DNA of 64,000 bases from Acinetobacter proteolyticus. GTDB lineage: Bacteria > Pseudomonadota > Gammaproteobacteria > Pseudomonadales > Moraxellaceae. Every line of letters begins with the position of its first letter. Positions within the stretch are counted from its first letter, which is position 1. Shown piece by piece: positions 20,601-30,455 of this stretch. The notes beneath the pieces are model-generated. The model was not told where the DNA came from and ran no database searches. It saw nothing but the letters and a program-made list of their open reading frames with translations. Location of the stretch: contig NZ_KB849178.1 of the NCBI RefSeq assembly GCF_000367945.1, positions 1 through 64,000 on the forward strand, written 5' to 3'. A program made the translations under genes and the position numbers.

Positions 20601-21311
20601 TTAACCTGCTTGATCTAATAACATATTACGAATGTGACCAATTGCCTTCGTCGGGTTTAAACCTTTCGGACATACAGATACACAGTTCATGATCCCTTTA
20701 CAACGGAACAAAGAGAATGGATCATCTAAACGAGCCAAACGTTCTTGTGTTGCCGTATCACGAGAGTCAATGATAAAACGGTACGCATTTAACAATGCAG
20801 ATGGTCCAAGGAACTTATCAGGGTTCCACCAGAATGATGGGCATGAAGTTGAACAACATGCACAAAGGATACATTCATACAAACCATCTAAGTGTTCACG
20901 TTCTGCTTGAGACTGTAAACGCTCTTTTGCTGGTGCTGGCTGGTTGTTGATCAAGAATGGTTGAATCTTGTCATATTGATCATAGAACTGGTTCATGTCT
21001 ACAACCAAATCCTTGATCACTGGCAGACCAGGTAAAGGACGAATCACAATTTTCTCTGGCAAGTCGTTCAAGTTCCACAAGCACGCCAAACCATTTTTAC
21101 CATTGATGTTCACACCATCCGAACCACAAATACCTTCACGGCAAGAACGGCGGAATGTTAATGATTCATCTTGCACTTTCAACGCGAGTAACGCATCGAG
21201 CAACATACGGTGCTTATCGGTTAACTCAAGTTTGAAAGTTTGCATGTACGGCGCTTTATCCTTATCAGGATCATAGCGGTAGATTTCGAATGTACGAGTG
21301 CCTCTACTCAT
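20601..21311 (-). CDS. sdhB: Succinate dehydrogenase iron-sulfur subunit
   Basis: 236 residues. It conducts electrons from the FAD of SdhA to ubiquinone through three clusters. The 2Fe-2S ligands lie in CREGICGSDG and the following CLWN, the 4Fe-4S ligands in CILCACCSTSCPS, and the 3Fe-4S ligands in CKGIMNCVSVCPKG. It lies 14 bp after sdhA and is the last gene of the sdhCDAB unit. Confidence 0.97.
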   Translation of the reverse strand: MSRGTRTFEIYRYDPDKDKAPYMQTFKLELTDKHRMLLDALLALKVQDESLTFRRSCREGICGSDGVNINGKNGLACLWNLNDLPEKIVIRPLPGLPVIKDLVVDMNQFYDQYDKIQPFLINNQPAPAKERLQSQAEREHLDGLYECILCACCSTSCPSFWWNPDKFLGPSALLNAYRFIIDSRDTATQERLARLDDPFSLFRCKGIMNCVSVCPKGLNPTKAIGHIRNMLLDQAG

Positions 21312-21325
21312 CTTTGTTCTCCCGA

Positions 21326-23221
21326 TTAGAATGTACGTGGCTTAGGTTCAATTGCTTCAACCGTTAATGGGCTGAAACGCACTGGCTTATATTCAAGACG
21401 GTTGTCTGATGAATACCATAAAGTATGCTTCATCCACTCATCATCACGGCGACCATAAGAATAAGTTGGGTGATCAGGTGCTAACTCATAGTCAACAACC
21501 GTATGCGCACCACGACATTCTTTACGTGCAGCAGCAGAAATCAAGGTTGCCTTCGCTACTTCATATAAGTTTTCAACTTCCAATGCTTCAACACGTGCGG
21601 TGTTAAATACTTTAGATTTGTCTTTTAAATGAATGTTACGAACACGTGGTTCAATCGCAAGAATTTCTTTTACGCCCTTATCAAGCAATGCTTGAGTACG
21701 GAATACACCTGCGTGATCTTGTACGATATCACGGATTGCATCAGCAACTTCTTGTGCGTTTTCACCTGTTGTTGAATCGTCCAACTTACGAATACGTTCT
21801 AATGTATTTACCAATACATCAGTCGGAAGCGGTTGATAATCATCGCCATGGTGTTTAGTCACGTAATCAATGATATGTTCACCCGCTGCTTTACCAAAGA
21901 CCACAAGGTCAAGCAATGAGTTGGTGCCTAAACGGTTTGCACCATGTACTGATACACAAGAACATTCACCGATCGCATAGAAACCTTTTACTGGTTTCAC
22001 ATAGTCACGTGTACCTTTATAAGAATACTCTTTAGTATCCTTGTTATAGCTTGCAGAGAACTCACCTTCTTCTACACCATGTGGTACAACCACTTGGCCA
22101 TGAATATTGGTCGGAATACCACCCATTTGATAATGGATTGTTGGTACTACAGGAATTGGCTCTTTGGTACAGTCAACGTTTGCAAACTTCTTACCAATCT
22201 CGAATACAGATGGAAGACGTTTCATAATGGTTTCAGCACCCAAATGCGTCATATCTAACAAGATATAATCGGCTTTAGGACCACAACCACGACCTTCTTT
22301 AATTTCTTGGTCCATTGAGCGTGATACGAAGTCACGTGGTGCCAAGTCTTTTAACGTCGGTGCATAACGCTCCATGAATGGTTCGCCGTCTTTGTTACGA
22401 AGGATACCACCTTCACCACGACAACCTTCAGTTAACAATACACCTGCGCCCGCAACACCCGTAGGGTGGAATTGCCAGAATTCCATATCTTGTAATGGAA
22501 TACCTGCACGAGCAGCCATACCAAGACCGTCACCAGTATTGATATAGGCATTGGTTGATGCACGGTACACACGACCCGCACCGCCCGTAGCAAATAAAGT
22601 TGCTTTGGCTTGGAATACTGCGATGTTACCCGTTTCTTGGTCAATCGCCGTTACACCAAGTACATCACCCTCTTCGTTACGGATTAAATCTAATGCAATC
22701 CATTCAACGTAGAACTGTGTACCCATTTTAACGTTGCTTTGATACAAGGTATGCAATAACGCATGGCCTGTACGGTCAGCGGCAGCACACGCACGTGGAA
22801 CTGCTTTTTCGCCGTAGTTTGCAGAGTGACCACCGAATGGACGCTGATAAATCGTACCATCTTCGTTACGGTCAAACGGCATACCCAAGTGTTCAAGCTC
22901 GTAAACAACTTTAGGCGCTTCACGCGTCATGAACTCGATTGCATCCTGATCGCCTAACCAGTCAGAACCTTTCACCGTGTCATAGAAGTGATAGTGCCAG
23001 TTATCTTCTTGCATGTTACCTAACGACGCACCGATACCACCTTGGGCAGCAACTGTATGCGAACGTGTTGGGAAAACTTTGGTCAATACCGCAACTTTTA
23101 AACCCGCTTGAGCAAGTTGATAAGCAGCACGCATACCAGAACCACCACCACCAACGATAACTGCGTCGAAAGTAAGGTTTTGAATATTTGAATAATCTTG
23201 TTTAGGGTTAATTGCGCCCAT
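21326..23221 (-). CDS. sdhA: Succinate dehydrogenase flavoprotein subunit
   Basis: 631 residues. It oxidises succinate to fumarate with covalently bound FAD. The dinucleotide motif VVGGGGSGMRAA near residue 22 and the FAD-linking histidine H55 in PTRSHT are visible. The substrate-binding HPTGV and the C-terminal block RRDDEWMKHTLW are typical of proteobacterial SdhA. It lies 12 bp after sdhD, so it is co-transcribed. Faces the cytoplasm as part of respiratory complex II. Confidence 0.97.
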   Translation of the reverse strand: MGAINPKQDYSNIQNLTFDAVIVGGGGSGMRAAYQLAQAGLKVAVLTKVFPTRSHTVAAQGGIGASLGNMQEDNWHYHFYDTVKGSDWLGDQDAIEFMTREAPKVVYELEHLGMPFDRNEDGTIYQRPFGGHSANYGEKAVPRACAAADRTGHALLHTLYQSNVKMGTQFYVEWIALDLIRNEEGDVLGVTAIDQETGNIAVFQAKATLFATGGAGRVYRASTNAYINTGDGLGMAARAGIPLQDMEFWQFHPTGVAGAGVLLTEGCRGEGGILRNKDGEPFMERYAPTLKDLAPRDFVSRSMDQEIKEGRGCGPKADYILLDMTHLGAETIMKRLPSVFEIGKKFANVDCTKEPIPVVPTIHYQMGGIPTNIHGQVVVPHGVEEGEFSASYNKDTKEYSYKGTRDYVKPVKGFYAIGECSCVSVHGANRLGTNSLLDLVVFGKAAGEHIIDYVTKHHGDDYQPLPTDVLVNTLERIRKLDDSTTGENAQEVADAIRDIVQDHAGVFRTQALLDKGVKEILAIEPRVRNIHLKDKSKVFNTARVEALEVENLYEVAKATLISAAARKECRGAHTVVDYELAPDHPTYSYGRRDDEWMKHTLWYSSDNRLEYKPVRFSPLTVEAIEPKPRTF

Positions 23222-23233
23222 GATCTCTTCCTA

Positions 23234-23599
23234 TCAATTTGCCCAGAAAATCTGGATACCCCAGATTGCGTACACGAACACTGAAATAATGACAGCAGAA
23301 GTCAGTACAAGGCGTAAACCTGAAGCTGAAGGACCCATTTGACGAGTCGTTACATAATCAGTAAAGACTTGCCACATACCAATCCAAGCGTGTGCAACGA
23401 GCGATAACACTGCCAATAAAGAAAAAATCTTCATTGGCAAAGTCAGCATAAAGCCAGCCCATTGTTCATAACCGAATCCGCTATTGCAAAGGATCCAGCC
23501 AAACAAAACCACAGTGTATGCAGCCAACACTACAGCACTGACACGTTGGATATACCAATCGCGAGAACCTGAACCTGTTAAACCTGTAGCACTTTTCAT
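23234..23599 (-). CDS. sdhD: Succinate dehydrogenase membrane anchor subunit
   Basis: 121 residues from the ATG in TGATG, where the sdhC stop and this start share one base. An in-frame ATG five codons earlier (23614) is possible, but the shared-base arrangement fits coupled translation better. Three transmembrane helices are visible (about 15-40, 50-75, 85-115). HAWIGMWQVFTDYV contains the expected heme b histidine and quinone-site tyrosine. With SdhC it anchors SdhAB in the inner membrane and forms the ubiquinone site. Confidence 0.94.
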   Translation of the reverse strand: MKSATGLTGSGSRDWYIQRVSAVVLAAYTVVLFGWILCNSGFGYEQWAGFMLTLPMKIFSLLAVLSLVAHAWIGMWQVFTDYVTTRQMGPSASGLRLVLTSAVIISVFVYAIWGIQIFWAN

Positions 23600-24000
23600 C
23601 AGAACATAATCCATACGAATGCTGCGACAATACCAATCGCAGACAAGATCAATGAAACTGTAGCAGCGATACGACCGCTTTGAAGTTCTTCAGCAAAACC
23701 GAGGTCAGCAAGTAAATGCTTCACGCCTGCGATAAAGTGGAAAATCAAGCCAGCTACAAATACCCATACGATGAAACGTACAATGATATTTCCGAAAACG
23801 ACATTTTTAACGTAGTCAAATCCTTCTGGTGAAGATAAAGATTTATCCAAAATCCATAAAAGAACTGCGACTAATAAGAATACGATTACACCTGATAGAC
23901 GGTGTAGAATTGATGCAATAGCCACGGGTGAGCGTAAATTTACCGCTAACACCTGACCCATGGACAAATTGACAGGTCTGTTGCTTTTCACAGCGGGCAT
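23599..24000 (-). CDS. sdhC: Succinate dehydrogenase cytochrome b556 subunit
   Basis: 133 residues if ATG 24000 is used. Three transmembrane helices are visible, with the family blocks SILHRLSGV and FHFIAGVKHLLADLG, which hold the heme and quinone residues. The ATG follows an AGG with no spacing. The GTG three codons in (23991) has AGGA at 8-nt spacing and is an alternative start. It is the first gene of sdhCDAB, and its leader carries two perfect hairpins. Confidence 0.94.
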   Translation of the reverse strand: MPAVKSNRPVNLSMGQVLAVNLRSPVAIASILHRLSGVIVFLLVAVLLWILDKSLSSPEGFDYVKNVVFGNIIVRFIVWVFVAGLIFHFIAGVKHLLADLGFAEELQSGRIAATVSLILSAIGIVAAFVWIMF

Positions 24001-24011
24001 CCTGTAGGTAG

Positions 24012-24087
24012 AAACTCCATCCGGAGTTTGTTTGAATTAATTCAAAGGAAAGCTGGCATTGTTAGGCAAGCACAGCACATGCCTAAC
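24012..24087 (-). promoter_or_regulatory. Hairpin pair in the sdhC leader
   Basis: A perfect 8-bp hairpin GTTAGGCA/TGCCTAAC (24061-24087) and a perfect 7-bp hairpin AAACTCC/GGAGTTT with a 4-nt loop (24012-24029) precede sdhC on its message. The second contains a GGAG that could otherwise act as a ribosome site. Small-RNA or protein control of sdh translation is common in bacteria; here it is inference. Confidence 0.5.
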
Positions 24088-24899
24088 CTATAAACGACAT
24101 CGAATTATAAAACGTGAAATATCAAAATACAAACAATCAACTTTCGCTTTAGTCGAAAAAAACTTTAAATAAGAATCATTCACACGCATAATAGCGGCGA
24201 TTAATGCAGCAAGTTTAAGCAAAAACAACTATCTGATTGTTTTGTAATGATAAAAATAAAACACTATTTTTTATAGATACTTTTTAATTTTATAAATTCT
24301 TTTCTTCATATTTCACAAAAAATGCCCTTTTCAGCGTCAAAGCAGCACAATTTTTCAACCTTTATATATAGCCCCAAATAATACTGCTCATTTATATATT
24401 AAATATAATTAATTAATAATCTATTTTTAAGATTCCTTTTGCCAAATTCAATGAGTCATTTTTTAGACAATTAATCGCACCAAAATGCACCAATAATGAA
24501 TTTACCTAGAGCGCTTTTGATTGCTGTTTGAATGAACAGTTCACGGCAAAGTATGGCCGTTATAGGGCTTGCAGACGGGATAAGTATTTATTTTATAAGC
24601 AGCAACATCGGACCCAAATAAAAATTTACTTACAATTGGACTGATGCTTCATTTTTTTTATGCACCTGAAACTTGATTTGACATATTATACTCGACCGGT
24701 GCTGTGATTTTACTCAGTTTTTTCTTCGATACTGAATGACTAATTGACTGTAGCAACGTCATTTTTTATCCCTAAGTATAATTGACAAAATTTTAGTAAC
24801 CACTAATCTTATAGCAAATTTTGACACCGTCTGATTCGCACATGACAAGATTAGTATTTCGAGTCAGATAATCATTCACCAGGACAGGAGATCTATTGA
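24088..24899. other. Long divergent control region between sdhC and gltA
   Basis: About 810 bp of AT-rich sequence without a credible gene. Promoters for both directions must lie here. TTGACA hexamers occur at 24678 and 24782 on the gltA strand. ATG 24900 of gltA has GGAG nine bases upstream. I see no strong terminator inside, so a hidden small RNA is not evident. Confidence 0.4.
24782..24809 (+). promoter_or_regulatory. Candidate gltA promoter
   Basis: TTGACA (24782-24787) and TAATCT (24804-24809) lie 16 bp apart, about 90 bp before gltA. The -35 is consensus, the -10 poor. Confidence 0.3.
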
Positions 24900-26174
24900 A
24901 TGTCTGCAGCAACTGGCAAAAAAGCCGTATTACAGCTTGATGGCAAAGAAATTGAATTACCAATTTACAGCGGCACATTAGGCCCAGATGTAATTGACGT
25001 TAAAGATGTATTGGCATCAGGTCACTTTACTTTCGATCCTGGTTTTATGGCGACAGCGGCTTGCGAATCTAAGATCACATTCATTGATGGTGACAAAGGT
25101 GTGTTATTACACCGTGGCTATCCAATTGATCAATTAGCGACTCAAGCAGACTACTTAGAAACTTGCTACTTACTACTTAATGGCGAGCTTCCAAATGCTG
25201 AACAGAAAGCAGAATTTGATGCGAAAGTACGTAACCATACGATGGTTCACGATCAAGTAAGCCGCTTCTTCAATGGTTTCCGTCGTGACGCTCACCCTAT
25301 GGCAATCATGGTTGGTGTTGTTGGTGCATTATCTGCGTTCTATCACAACGGTTTAGACATCGAAGATGTTAACCACCGTGAAATTACTGCAATTCGTTTA
25401 ATCGCGAAAATCCCTACACTTGCAGCATGGAGCTACAAGTACACTGTAGGTCAACCATTCATTTACCCACGTAATGACCTTGGTTATGCAGAAAACTTCT
25501 TACATATGATGTTTGCTACGCCTGCTGACCGTGATTATAAAGTAAACCCAGTTCTTGCTCGTGCAATGGATCGTATCTTCACGCTTCATGCTGACCACGA
25601 ACAAAATGCGTCTACGTCTACCGTTCGTCTTGCTGGTTCTACTGGCGCGAATCCATATGCATGTATCTCTGCAGGTATCTCTGCACTTTGGGGACCTGCT
25701 CACGGTGGTGCGAACGAAGCTGTACTTAAAATGTTAGATGAAATTGGTAGCGTAGAAAACGTTGCTGAATTCATGGAAAAAGTAAAACGCAAAGAAGTTA
25801 AACTCATGGGCTTCGGTCATCGTGTTTATAAAAACTTCGATCCACGTGCGAAAGTCATGAAAGAAACTTGTGACGAAGTTCTTGCTGCATTAGGCATCAA
25901 CGATCCACAATTGCAACTTGCAATGGAACTTGAGCGTATTGCGCTTAACGACCCGTACTTCGTTGAGCGTAAGCTTTACCCGAACGTAGACTTCTACTCA
26001 GGTATCATCTTAAAAGCGATTGGTATCCCAACAGGCATGTTCACGGTGATCTTCGCGCTTGCACGTACAGTTGGTTGGATCAGCCACTGGTTAGAAATGC
26101 ACAGCGGTCCTTACAAGATTGGTCGTCCACGTCAGCTTTACACAGGCTCGACTCAGCGCGACATCAAACGTTAA
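24900..26174 (+). CDS. gltA: Citrate synthase (type II)
   Basis: 424 residues. It condenses oxaloacetate with acetyl-CoA to start the TCA cycle. The catalytic triad is visible: H268 in AHGGAN, H307 in GFGHRVY and D364 in NVDFYSGI. The N-terminal extension of about 60 residues is that of the hexameric, NADH-inhibited Gram-negative enzyme. Divergent from sdhC, as in E. coli, it places the cycle's entry enzyme and the succinate branch around one control region. A terminator follows. Confidence 0.97.
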   Translation: MSAATGKKAVLQLDGKEIELPIYSGTLGPDVIDVKDVLASGHFTFDPGFMATAACESKITFIDGDKGVLLHRGYPIDQLATQADYLETCYLLLNGELPNAEQKAEFDAKVRNHTMVHDQVSRFFNGFRRDAHPMAIMVGVVGALSAFYHNGLDIEDVNHREITAIRLIAKIPTLAAWSYKYTVGQPFIYPRNDLGYAENFLHMMFATPADRDYKVNPVLARAMDRIFTLHADHEQNASTSTVRLAGSTGANPYACISAGISALWGPAHGGANEAVLKMLDEIGSVENVAEFMEKVKRKEVKLMGFGHRVYKNFDPRAKVMKETCDEVLAALGINDPQLQLAMELERIALNDPYFVERKLYPNVDFYSGIILKAIGIPTGMFTVIFALARTVGWISHWLEMHSGPYKIGRPRQLYTGSTQRDIKR

Positions 26175-26192
26175 TCTCGATTAGCGTTAATA

Positions 26193-26221
26193 AAAAAGGA
26201 TGCTTCTGCATCCTTTTTTTG
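26193..26221 (+). terminator. gltA terminator
   Basis: AAAAAAGGATGC TTCT GCATCCTTTTTTT, 18 bp after the gltA stop codon. Confidence 0.9.
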
Positions 26222-26291
26222 TTTTATCGGTTATGCTCTTAAAATAAAACTTAAACAACTTTCATTTTGCAGAACTCATTTTATCGAGCCA

Positions 26292-28067
26292 ATGATCAAA
26301 AAAAACACTGTTTTGATGCAAGTCACACTGCCCGTCTTTCAAATAAAAATGGCGTCTTTCGCATTATTTCTATTGATGATCATACTGACTTGGCTGCTAC
26401 TGGTTTACTTTAGTTATGATTTAAGCCTGTACTATCTTTATCAATTCCTGCCTTTCTTCGCCCAACTGCTCAGTATTGCTTTGATGTTTGCTTTATTGAT
26501 AGCAACACTTTACCTGTATAACCAGCTTTATCAGAAATACTTTAGCCGTCCTATCACCTTTAAGTTATATCAGCAAGGCATGGCACTGGAAGATTCCAAG
26601 CAATCTACTTTTTTCTGTTGGCAAGATTTGATCCAGATACAACTTAGACAACAGCAGGCACAAATCCATAGTCTCAATCTACTCAGTAAAACCCAACCTT
26701 ATCAGCAGTATTTTTATTTTAATTCATGGATGTGGCCTACCACATTAACCCAGCAACATTGTGAGTTTTTACCGTTCTGGAAAAAACTGGAGGCGCTGGC
26801 AAAACAGCAACAATTGCAACGGATCAGCAACACAAGTACCCACAAGAAAACCCATGTTGACATCATTCGCCTCATTGCAGATCAGCAAGCGCTAGACACT
26901 TTTCAACGAAAACAGAGATGGTCTGCTATCGCACTAACGCTTGGTATTTTAGTCAGCTTTAGCCTATTTATTGCCTACCTACTCTGGCATGAATTTAACG
27001 ATGGCAGCATTGATCTGCCCCATCAACAAACCCAGTCAATCTCTGGCACAAATTTCGAAACATTTCAGAATCAGGTCTATATTTTTAAACAAGGCCAAGG
27101 CACTTTTTTACTTCCCCAAGTCAAGGCTGATCAATTTACAGGCTTAGCTCTGAGCAATCTCCCTGATCGTGCAGATGAGCTGTATAGCAATGTCGGTAAA
27201 ACACCGCAACAGGTTTACTGGCAAGACCACATCCTGTCTCAATTAAATCCTGCACAAACCCGCTATTTAGGCAATGATTTCACCAAAGATGCTCAACAGG
27301 TTTACTTTCGCGATATACGATTAGCCAACGCGAATGCCGCTCATTTCTCGGCAATATTACATCCAAGCTTCAATACCCTTGGCTATTTTTACGCCAAAGA
27401 CGATCAACAGATCTATTACAAAACAAAAGCATTAACCGGTTTAGATCCACAACAGAGCCAAGCATTTCCAAATAGCAGCCAATATATTCACGATCAACAG
27501 GTGGTTTATTATCAAGATAAAAAGCTGGACAAGTTAAATGCACAACAAACGCAAATTTTCAGTGGCAGTAATCGTTTTAGTCAAGATCTGAATTTAGCAA
27601 CCGATGGCCGATCTTTTTATTTAAATGAACATCCATTACCAAATATTGCTAAGCATAAGTTTTGGGGAACAACACCTGTTGACGCAACTCAGTTACAACT
27701 GCTTGGCAGTCAAAGCAGTGAACCCTACCCTGGAAATTTCAGCTATCTTTTTGCAGATCAGCAATACATTTACGTTTATGATGAATTTTATCAACGATTA
27801 AAAGTGCTCTATCGATTTCCTCAACCAATACAATTACAGGTTCTGGATGATCGGCGCTTTAGTGATGGAAAAAATAAGTACATCATCACTGAAAAGATCT
27901 ACCGATCTAAAGGTCGCTCTTCAGGAACGACCACACATGGCTTTAAAATCAGCCTGATTCGTGAACAAGACCAACAGATCATGGCGCAGTATTTTGCTCG
28001 TAATCCGAGCGCCTTAAAATTATCCAACCTGCTTCATAATAGAGATATGCACTCATCTCAGAACTAA
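26292..28067 (+). CDS. Membrane protein with DKNYY-type repeats
   Basis: 591 residues. Two transmembrane segments (about 20-45 and 55-78) and a soluble, possibly PH-like stretch (about 85-170) precede a third membrane segment at about 215-237. The rest has several repeats of about 45 residues built around D-x-x-x-V-Y-Y/F-x-D/K (for example DAQQVYFRD, DDQQIYYKT, DQQVVYYQD, DGRSFYLNE), as in the DKNYY family. The repeats probably face the periplasm. The function of the family is unknown. The start has only a weak ribosome site (GAG), and a later ATG at 26315 is not excluded. It is a single gene between gltA and a convergent gene. Confidence 0.7.
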   Translation: MIKKNTVLMQVTLPVFQIKMASFALFLLMIILTWLLLVYFSYDLSLYYLYQFLPFFAQLLSIALMFALLIATLYLYNQLYQKYFSRPITFKLYQQGMALEDSKQSTFFCWQDLIQIQLRQQQAQIHSLNLLSKTQPYQQYFYFNSWMWPTTLTQQHCEFLPFWKKLEALAKQQQLQRISNTSTHKKTHVDIIRLIADQQALDTFQRKQRWSAIALTLGILVSFSLFIAYLLWHEFNDGSIDLPHQQTQSISGTNFETFQNQVYIFKQGQGTFLLPQVKADQFTGLALSNLPDRADELYSNVGKTPQQVYWQDHILSQLNPAQTRYLGNDFTKDAQQVYFRDIRLANANAAHFSAILHPSFNTLGYFYAKDDQQIYYKTKALTGLDPQQSQAFPNSSQYIHDQQVVYYQDKKLDKLNAQQTQIFSGSNRFSQDLNLATDGRSFYLNEHPLPNIAKHKFWGTTPVDATQLQLLGSQSSEPYPGNFSYLFADQQYIYVYDEFYQRLKVLYRFPQPIQLQVLDDRRFSDGKNKYIITEKIYRSKGRSSGTTTHGFKISLIREQDQQIMAQYFARNPSALKLSNLLHNRDMHSSQN

Positions 28068-28132
28068 CAAGATCAGTTGGGTGTCGATCAACACCTTTCA
28101 CAGTGGACAAGATTTTTACAATATGTGATCGC

Positions 28133-28630
28133 TTAAATCTCATCTTCTTCAAGTTCTAATGCACGCAATAAAGTATTGCTGATGCCATCGGCACGTAACC
28201 AAGCCAATTCGTAACTGGCCTTGGCCAAGGCCAATACACGACGCTCAAACTCATCCCAAATCGGTTTGACCTGAGCATCGCTAATTCCCAACCCACTCTC
28301 ATGCGCCAAATGTTTATTCTTCTCGCAAATCTTCAAAGCATGATAAAGCTTACGCCCTTTACTGGCGCTGTCTAAGACTCGGGTTCGCTTATTCTGAATA
28401 AAGCCCTCAATGTGCTGTATATTCGCATGAGGCAGCAAAGGCACCAGAATTTGATCCAGTTGCGCATCCAAACGCTTCCATACCATCAAACGCTGCTCTG
28501 CGGTATAGGTATTCCACTGAATCACTTCATGATTAAAGCGGCGACAGCCACGGCAAACCAGATCACCAAATACCGTTGAACAACGCCCTGCACATGGGGT
28601 CAATGATGGGATTCGACGATCATTACTCAA
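28133..28630 (-). CDS. DUF1289 domain protein
   Basis: 165 residues when started at TTG 28630, which has GGAG six bases upstream; the earlier in-frame TTG at 28636 touches the GGAG. The N-terminal 55 residues carry the family's four cysteines, PCAGRC and CRGCRRF, followed by the W-x-x-Y-x-x-x-Q-R block. This pattern suggests metal binding. The remaining 110 residues are helical and unassigned. DUF1289 proteins have no established function. It is divergent from trhO. Confidence 0.75.
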   Translation of the reverse strand: MSNDRRIPSLTPCAGRCSTVFGDLVCRGCRRFNHEVIQWNTYTAEQRLMVWKRLDAQLDQILVPLLPHANIQHIEGFIQNKRTRVLDSASKGRKLYHALKICEKNKHLAHESGLGISDAQVKPIWDEFERRVLALAKASYELAWLRADGISNTLLRALELEEDEI

Positions 28631-28740
28631 AACCAACTCCTCTAAAAACCATATTTATTTTATGGTTTTCTCGCTTATTTTCAGATTTCGCGCTAAAATA
28701 TGCGCCTTATTTTTCTATCTTAATACATTTGGAGTTATCC

Positions 28741-29673
28741 ATGAACGCTACTGTAGAACAGCTTGCACCTGTAGAACAGCAAGCGACCAATAATTGGGTT
28801 GTTGCAGCACTATATCAATTTAAAGAAGTTACAGATGCAGCGGACCTGCAACAACGTCTTTTGGACTTAGTGAAGAACATCAATTTATGTGGAACTCTGA
28901 TTGTAGCGTCTGAAGGAATTAATGGAACTGTTGCGGGCGACCGCGCCGCGATTGATGCAGTTCATCAATTCCTTTTGAACGAAGGATTTAACGCAATGGA
29001 ATATAAAGAGTCTGAAAGCTCTGAAAAACCATTCCGTAAAATGAAAATCAAACTTAAAAATGAAATTGTAACTTTAGGTGTGGAGGTCAAGCCACGTGAT
29101 TTGGTTGGCCATTATCTTGATCCTAAAGAATGGAATGATCTGATTAGTCGTGATGATGTGATCCTGATCGACACACGTAATGACTATGAATATAAAGCAG
29201 GTACATTCAAGGGTGCAATTGATCCGAAAACTGAAAGCTTCCGTGAATTTCCTGAATACGTAAAGCAAAACCTCGAGCAACATAAAGACAAAAAAATTGC
29301 GATGTTCTGTACAGGTGGTATTCGTTGTGAAAAATCAACCTCACTCCTGCTTCAAGAAGGTTTCAATGAGGTTTATCACTTAAAAGGCGGTATTCTTAAA
29401 TATTTAGAAGAAACTCCTGCCGAAGAAAGTATGTGGGAAGGTGAATGCTTCGTGTTTGATGGTCGTACTGCGGTCACACATGGCGTTGAAGAAGGCGAAA
29501 ATATCAAGTGTCATGCCTGCGGTTGGCCATTAACCAAAGTTGAAGCAGAATTACCAAGCTATGAACACGGCGTATCTTGTGTTTACTGTATTGATAAAAC
29601 CACGGACAAGCAAAAAGCAGGCTTCCGTATGCGTCAGTCACAAATTGCTGCGGCAAAACGCAAACGTCTGTAA
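28741..29673 (+). CDS. trhO: tRNA uridine(34) hydroxylase TrhO (rhodanese-domain, YceA family)
   Basis: 310 residues from ATG 28741, which has TTGGAG nine bases upstream; upstream in-frame codons run into the promoter. The N-terminal UPF0176 domain (about 15-105) is followed by a rhodanese domain with the catalytic cysteine C190 in FCTGGIRCEKS. A C-terminal cysteine cluster (CHACGWPL and CVYC) resembles a zinc site. TrhO hydroxylates U34 of several tRNAs at the wobble position. A terminator follows at 29694. Confidence 0.93.
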   Translation: MNATVEQLAPVEQQATNNWVVAALYQFKEVTDAADLQQRLLDLVKNINLCGTLIVASEGINGTVAGDRAAIDAVHQFLLNEGFNAMEYKESESSEKPFRKMKIKLKNEIVTLGVEVKPRDLVGHYLDPKEWNDLISRDDVILIDTRNDYEYKAGTFKGAIDPKTESFREFPEYVKQNLEQHKDKKIAMFCTGGIRCEKSTSLLLQEGFNEVYHLKGGILKYLEETPAEESMWEGECFVFDGRTAVTHGVEEGENIKCHACGWPLTKVEAELPSYEHGVSCVYCIDKTTDKQKAGFRMRQSQIAAAKRKRL

Positions 29674-29693
29674 AACTGCAAGATACTTTGCTC

Positions 29694-29720
29694 AAGCCAT
29701 AGTTCACTATGGCTTTTTTA
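29694..29720 (+). terminator. trhO terminator
   Basis: AAGCCATAG TTCA CTATGGCTTTTTT, 21 bp after the stop codon. Confidence 0.85.
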
Positions 29721-29818
29721 TTGCCTTGATAAAAATCATGTAACGATTCACCCCTTGAGCATTACCATTCGCCTCTCTATGCTAAAAACAACAATCAAAT
29801 GAACTATATAAGGGCGTT

Positions 29819-30442
29819 ATGGGACTTGAAGAGTGGGTCTTATCGATCATGGAAAAACTTGGGTATTTAGGTATCGCATTTTTAATGTTCCTAGATAATA
29901 TCTTCCCGCCGATTCCCTCAGAAATCATTATGCCTTCGGCAGGCTATACCGCCTCAAAAGGTGAACTCACCCTGATCGGTGTTATCATTGCAGGGAGCGC
30001 AGGTTCTATTTTAGCTGCGATGCTGTTCTATTGGATTGGTCGAAAAGTACCACAACATCGACTGTTTCAGTTTATCGAACGTTATGGCAAGTATTTACGC
30101 ATTCAGGTTGCTGATTTAGACAAAGCACTGACATGGTTTAACAAACACGGACATCGTATTGTTTTCTTTGGACGAATGATTCCAGCTGTACGCTCTTTAA
30201 TTAGTATCCCTGCGGGGATCAGTCGCATGCCGTTTAGTAAATTTATGCTCTACAGTAGCGCTGGAACCGTCATCTGGACCAGTTTCCTTGCCTATCTGGG
30301 CTATCATTTTAGTGAAAATCAGGCACTGATGCTGGCAATTCTACAACGCATCAGCTATCTGATCTTTGCTCTGATCGCTCTATACATCATCTGGTGGGCA
30401 ATTAAAAAGTTTTACCGGTCTAAGTCAAATCGCAACTCATAG
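29819..30442 (+). CDS. DedA family membrane protein
   Basis: 207 residues, with the DedA/SNARE-associated domain. The re-entrant N-terminal segment has the conserved FLDNIFPPIPSEIIMP. The central FGRMIPAVRSLISIPAG carries the conserved G-R...P...R, and helices at about 145-200 end in a basic tail. DedA proteins act in lipid (undecaprenyl phosphate or phosphatidylethanolamine) translocation and proton-motive homeostasis. The start at 29819 is preceded by AAGGG. It is convergent with the LysR gene. Confidence 0.9.
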   Translation: MGLEEWVLSIMEKLGYLGIAFLMFLDNIFPPIPSEIIMPSAGYTASKGELTLIGVIIAGSAGSILAAMLFYWIGRKVPQHRLFQFIERYGKYLRIQVADLDKALTWFNKHGHRIVFFGRMIPAVRSLISIPAGISRMPFSKFMLYSSAGTVIWTSFLAYLGYHFSENQALMLAILQRISYLIFALIALYIIWWAIKKFYRSKSNRNS

Positions 30443-30455
30443 CACCAACAAAACC

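Noticed and set aside
24678..24706. TTGACA at 24678 as the gltA promoter
   Set aside because: No acceptable -10 lies 16-18 bp downstream.
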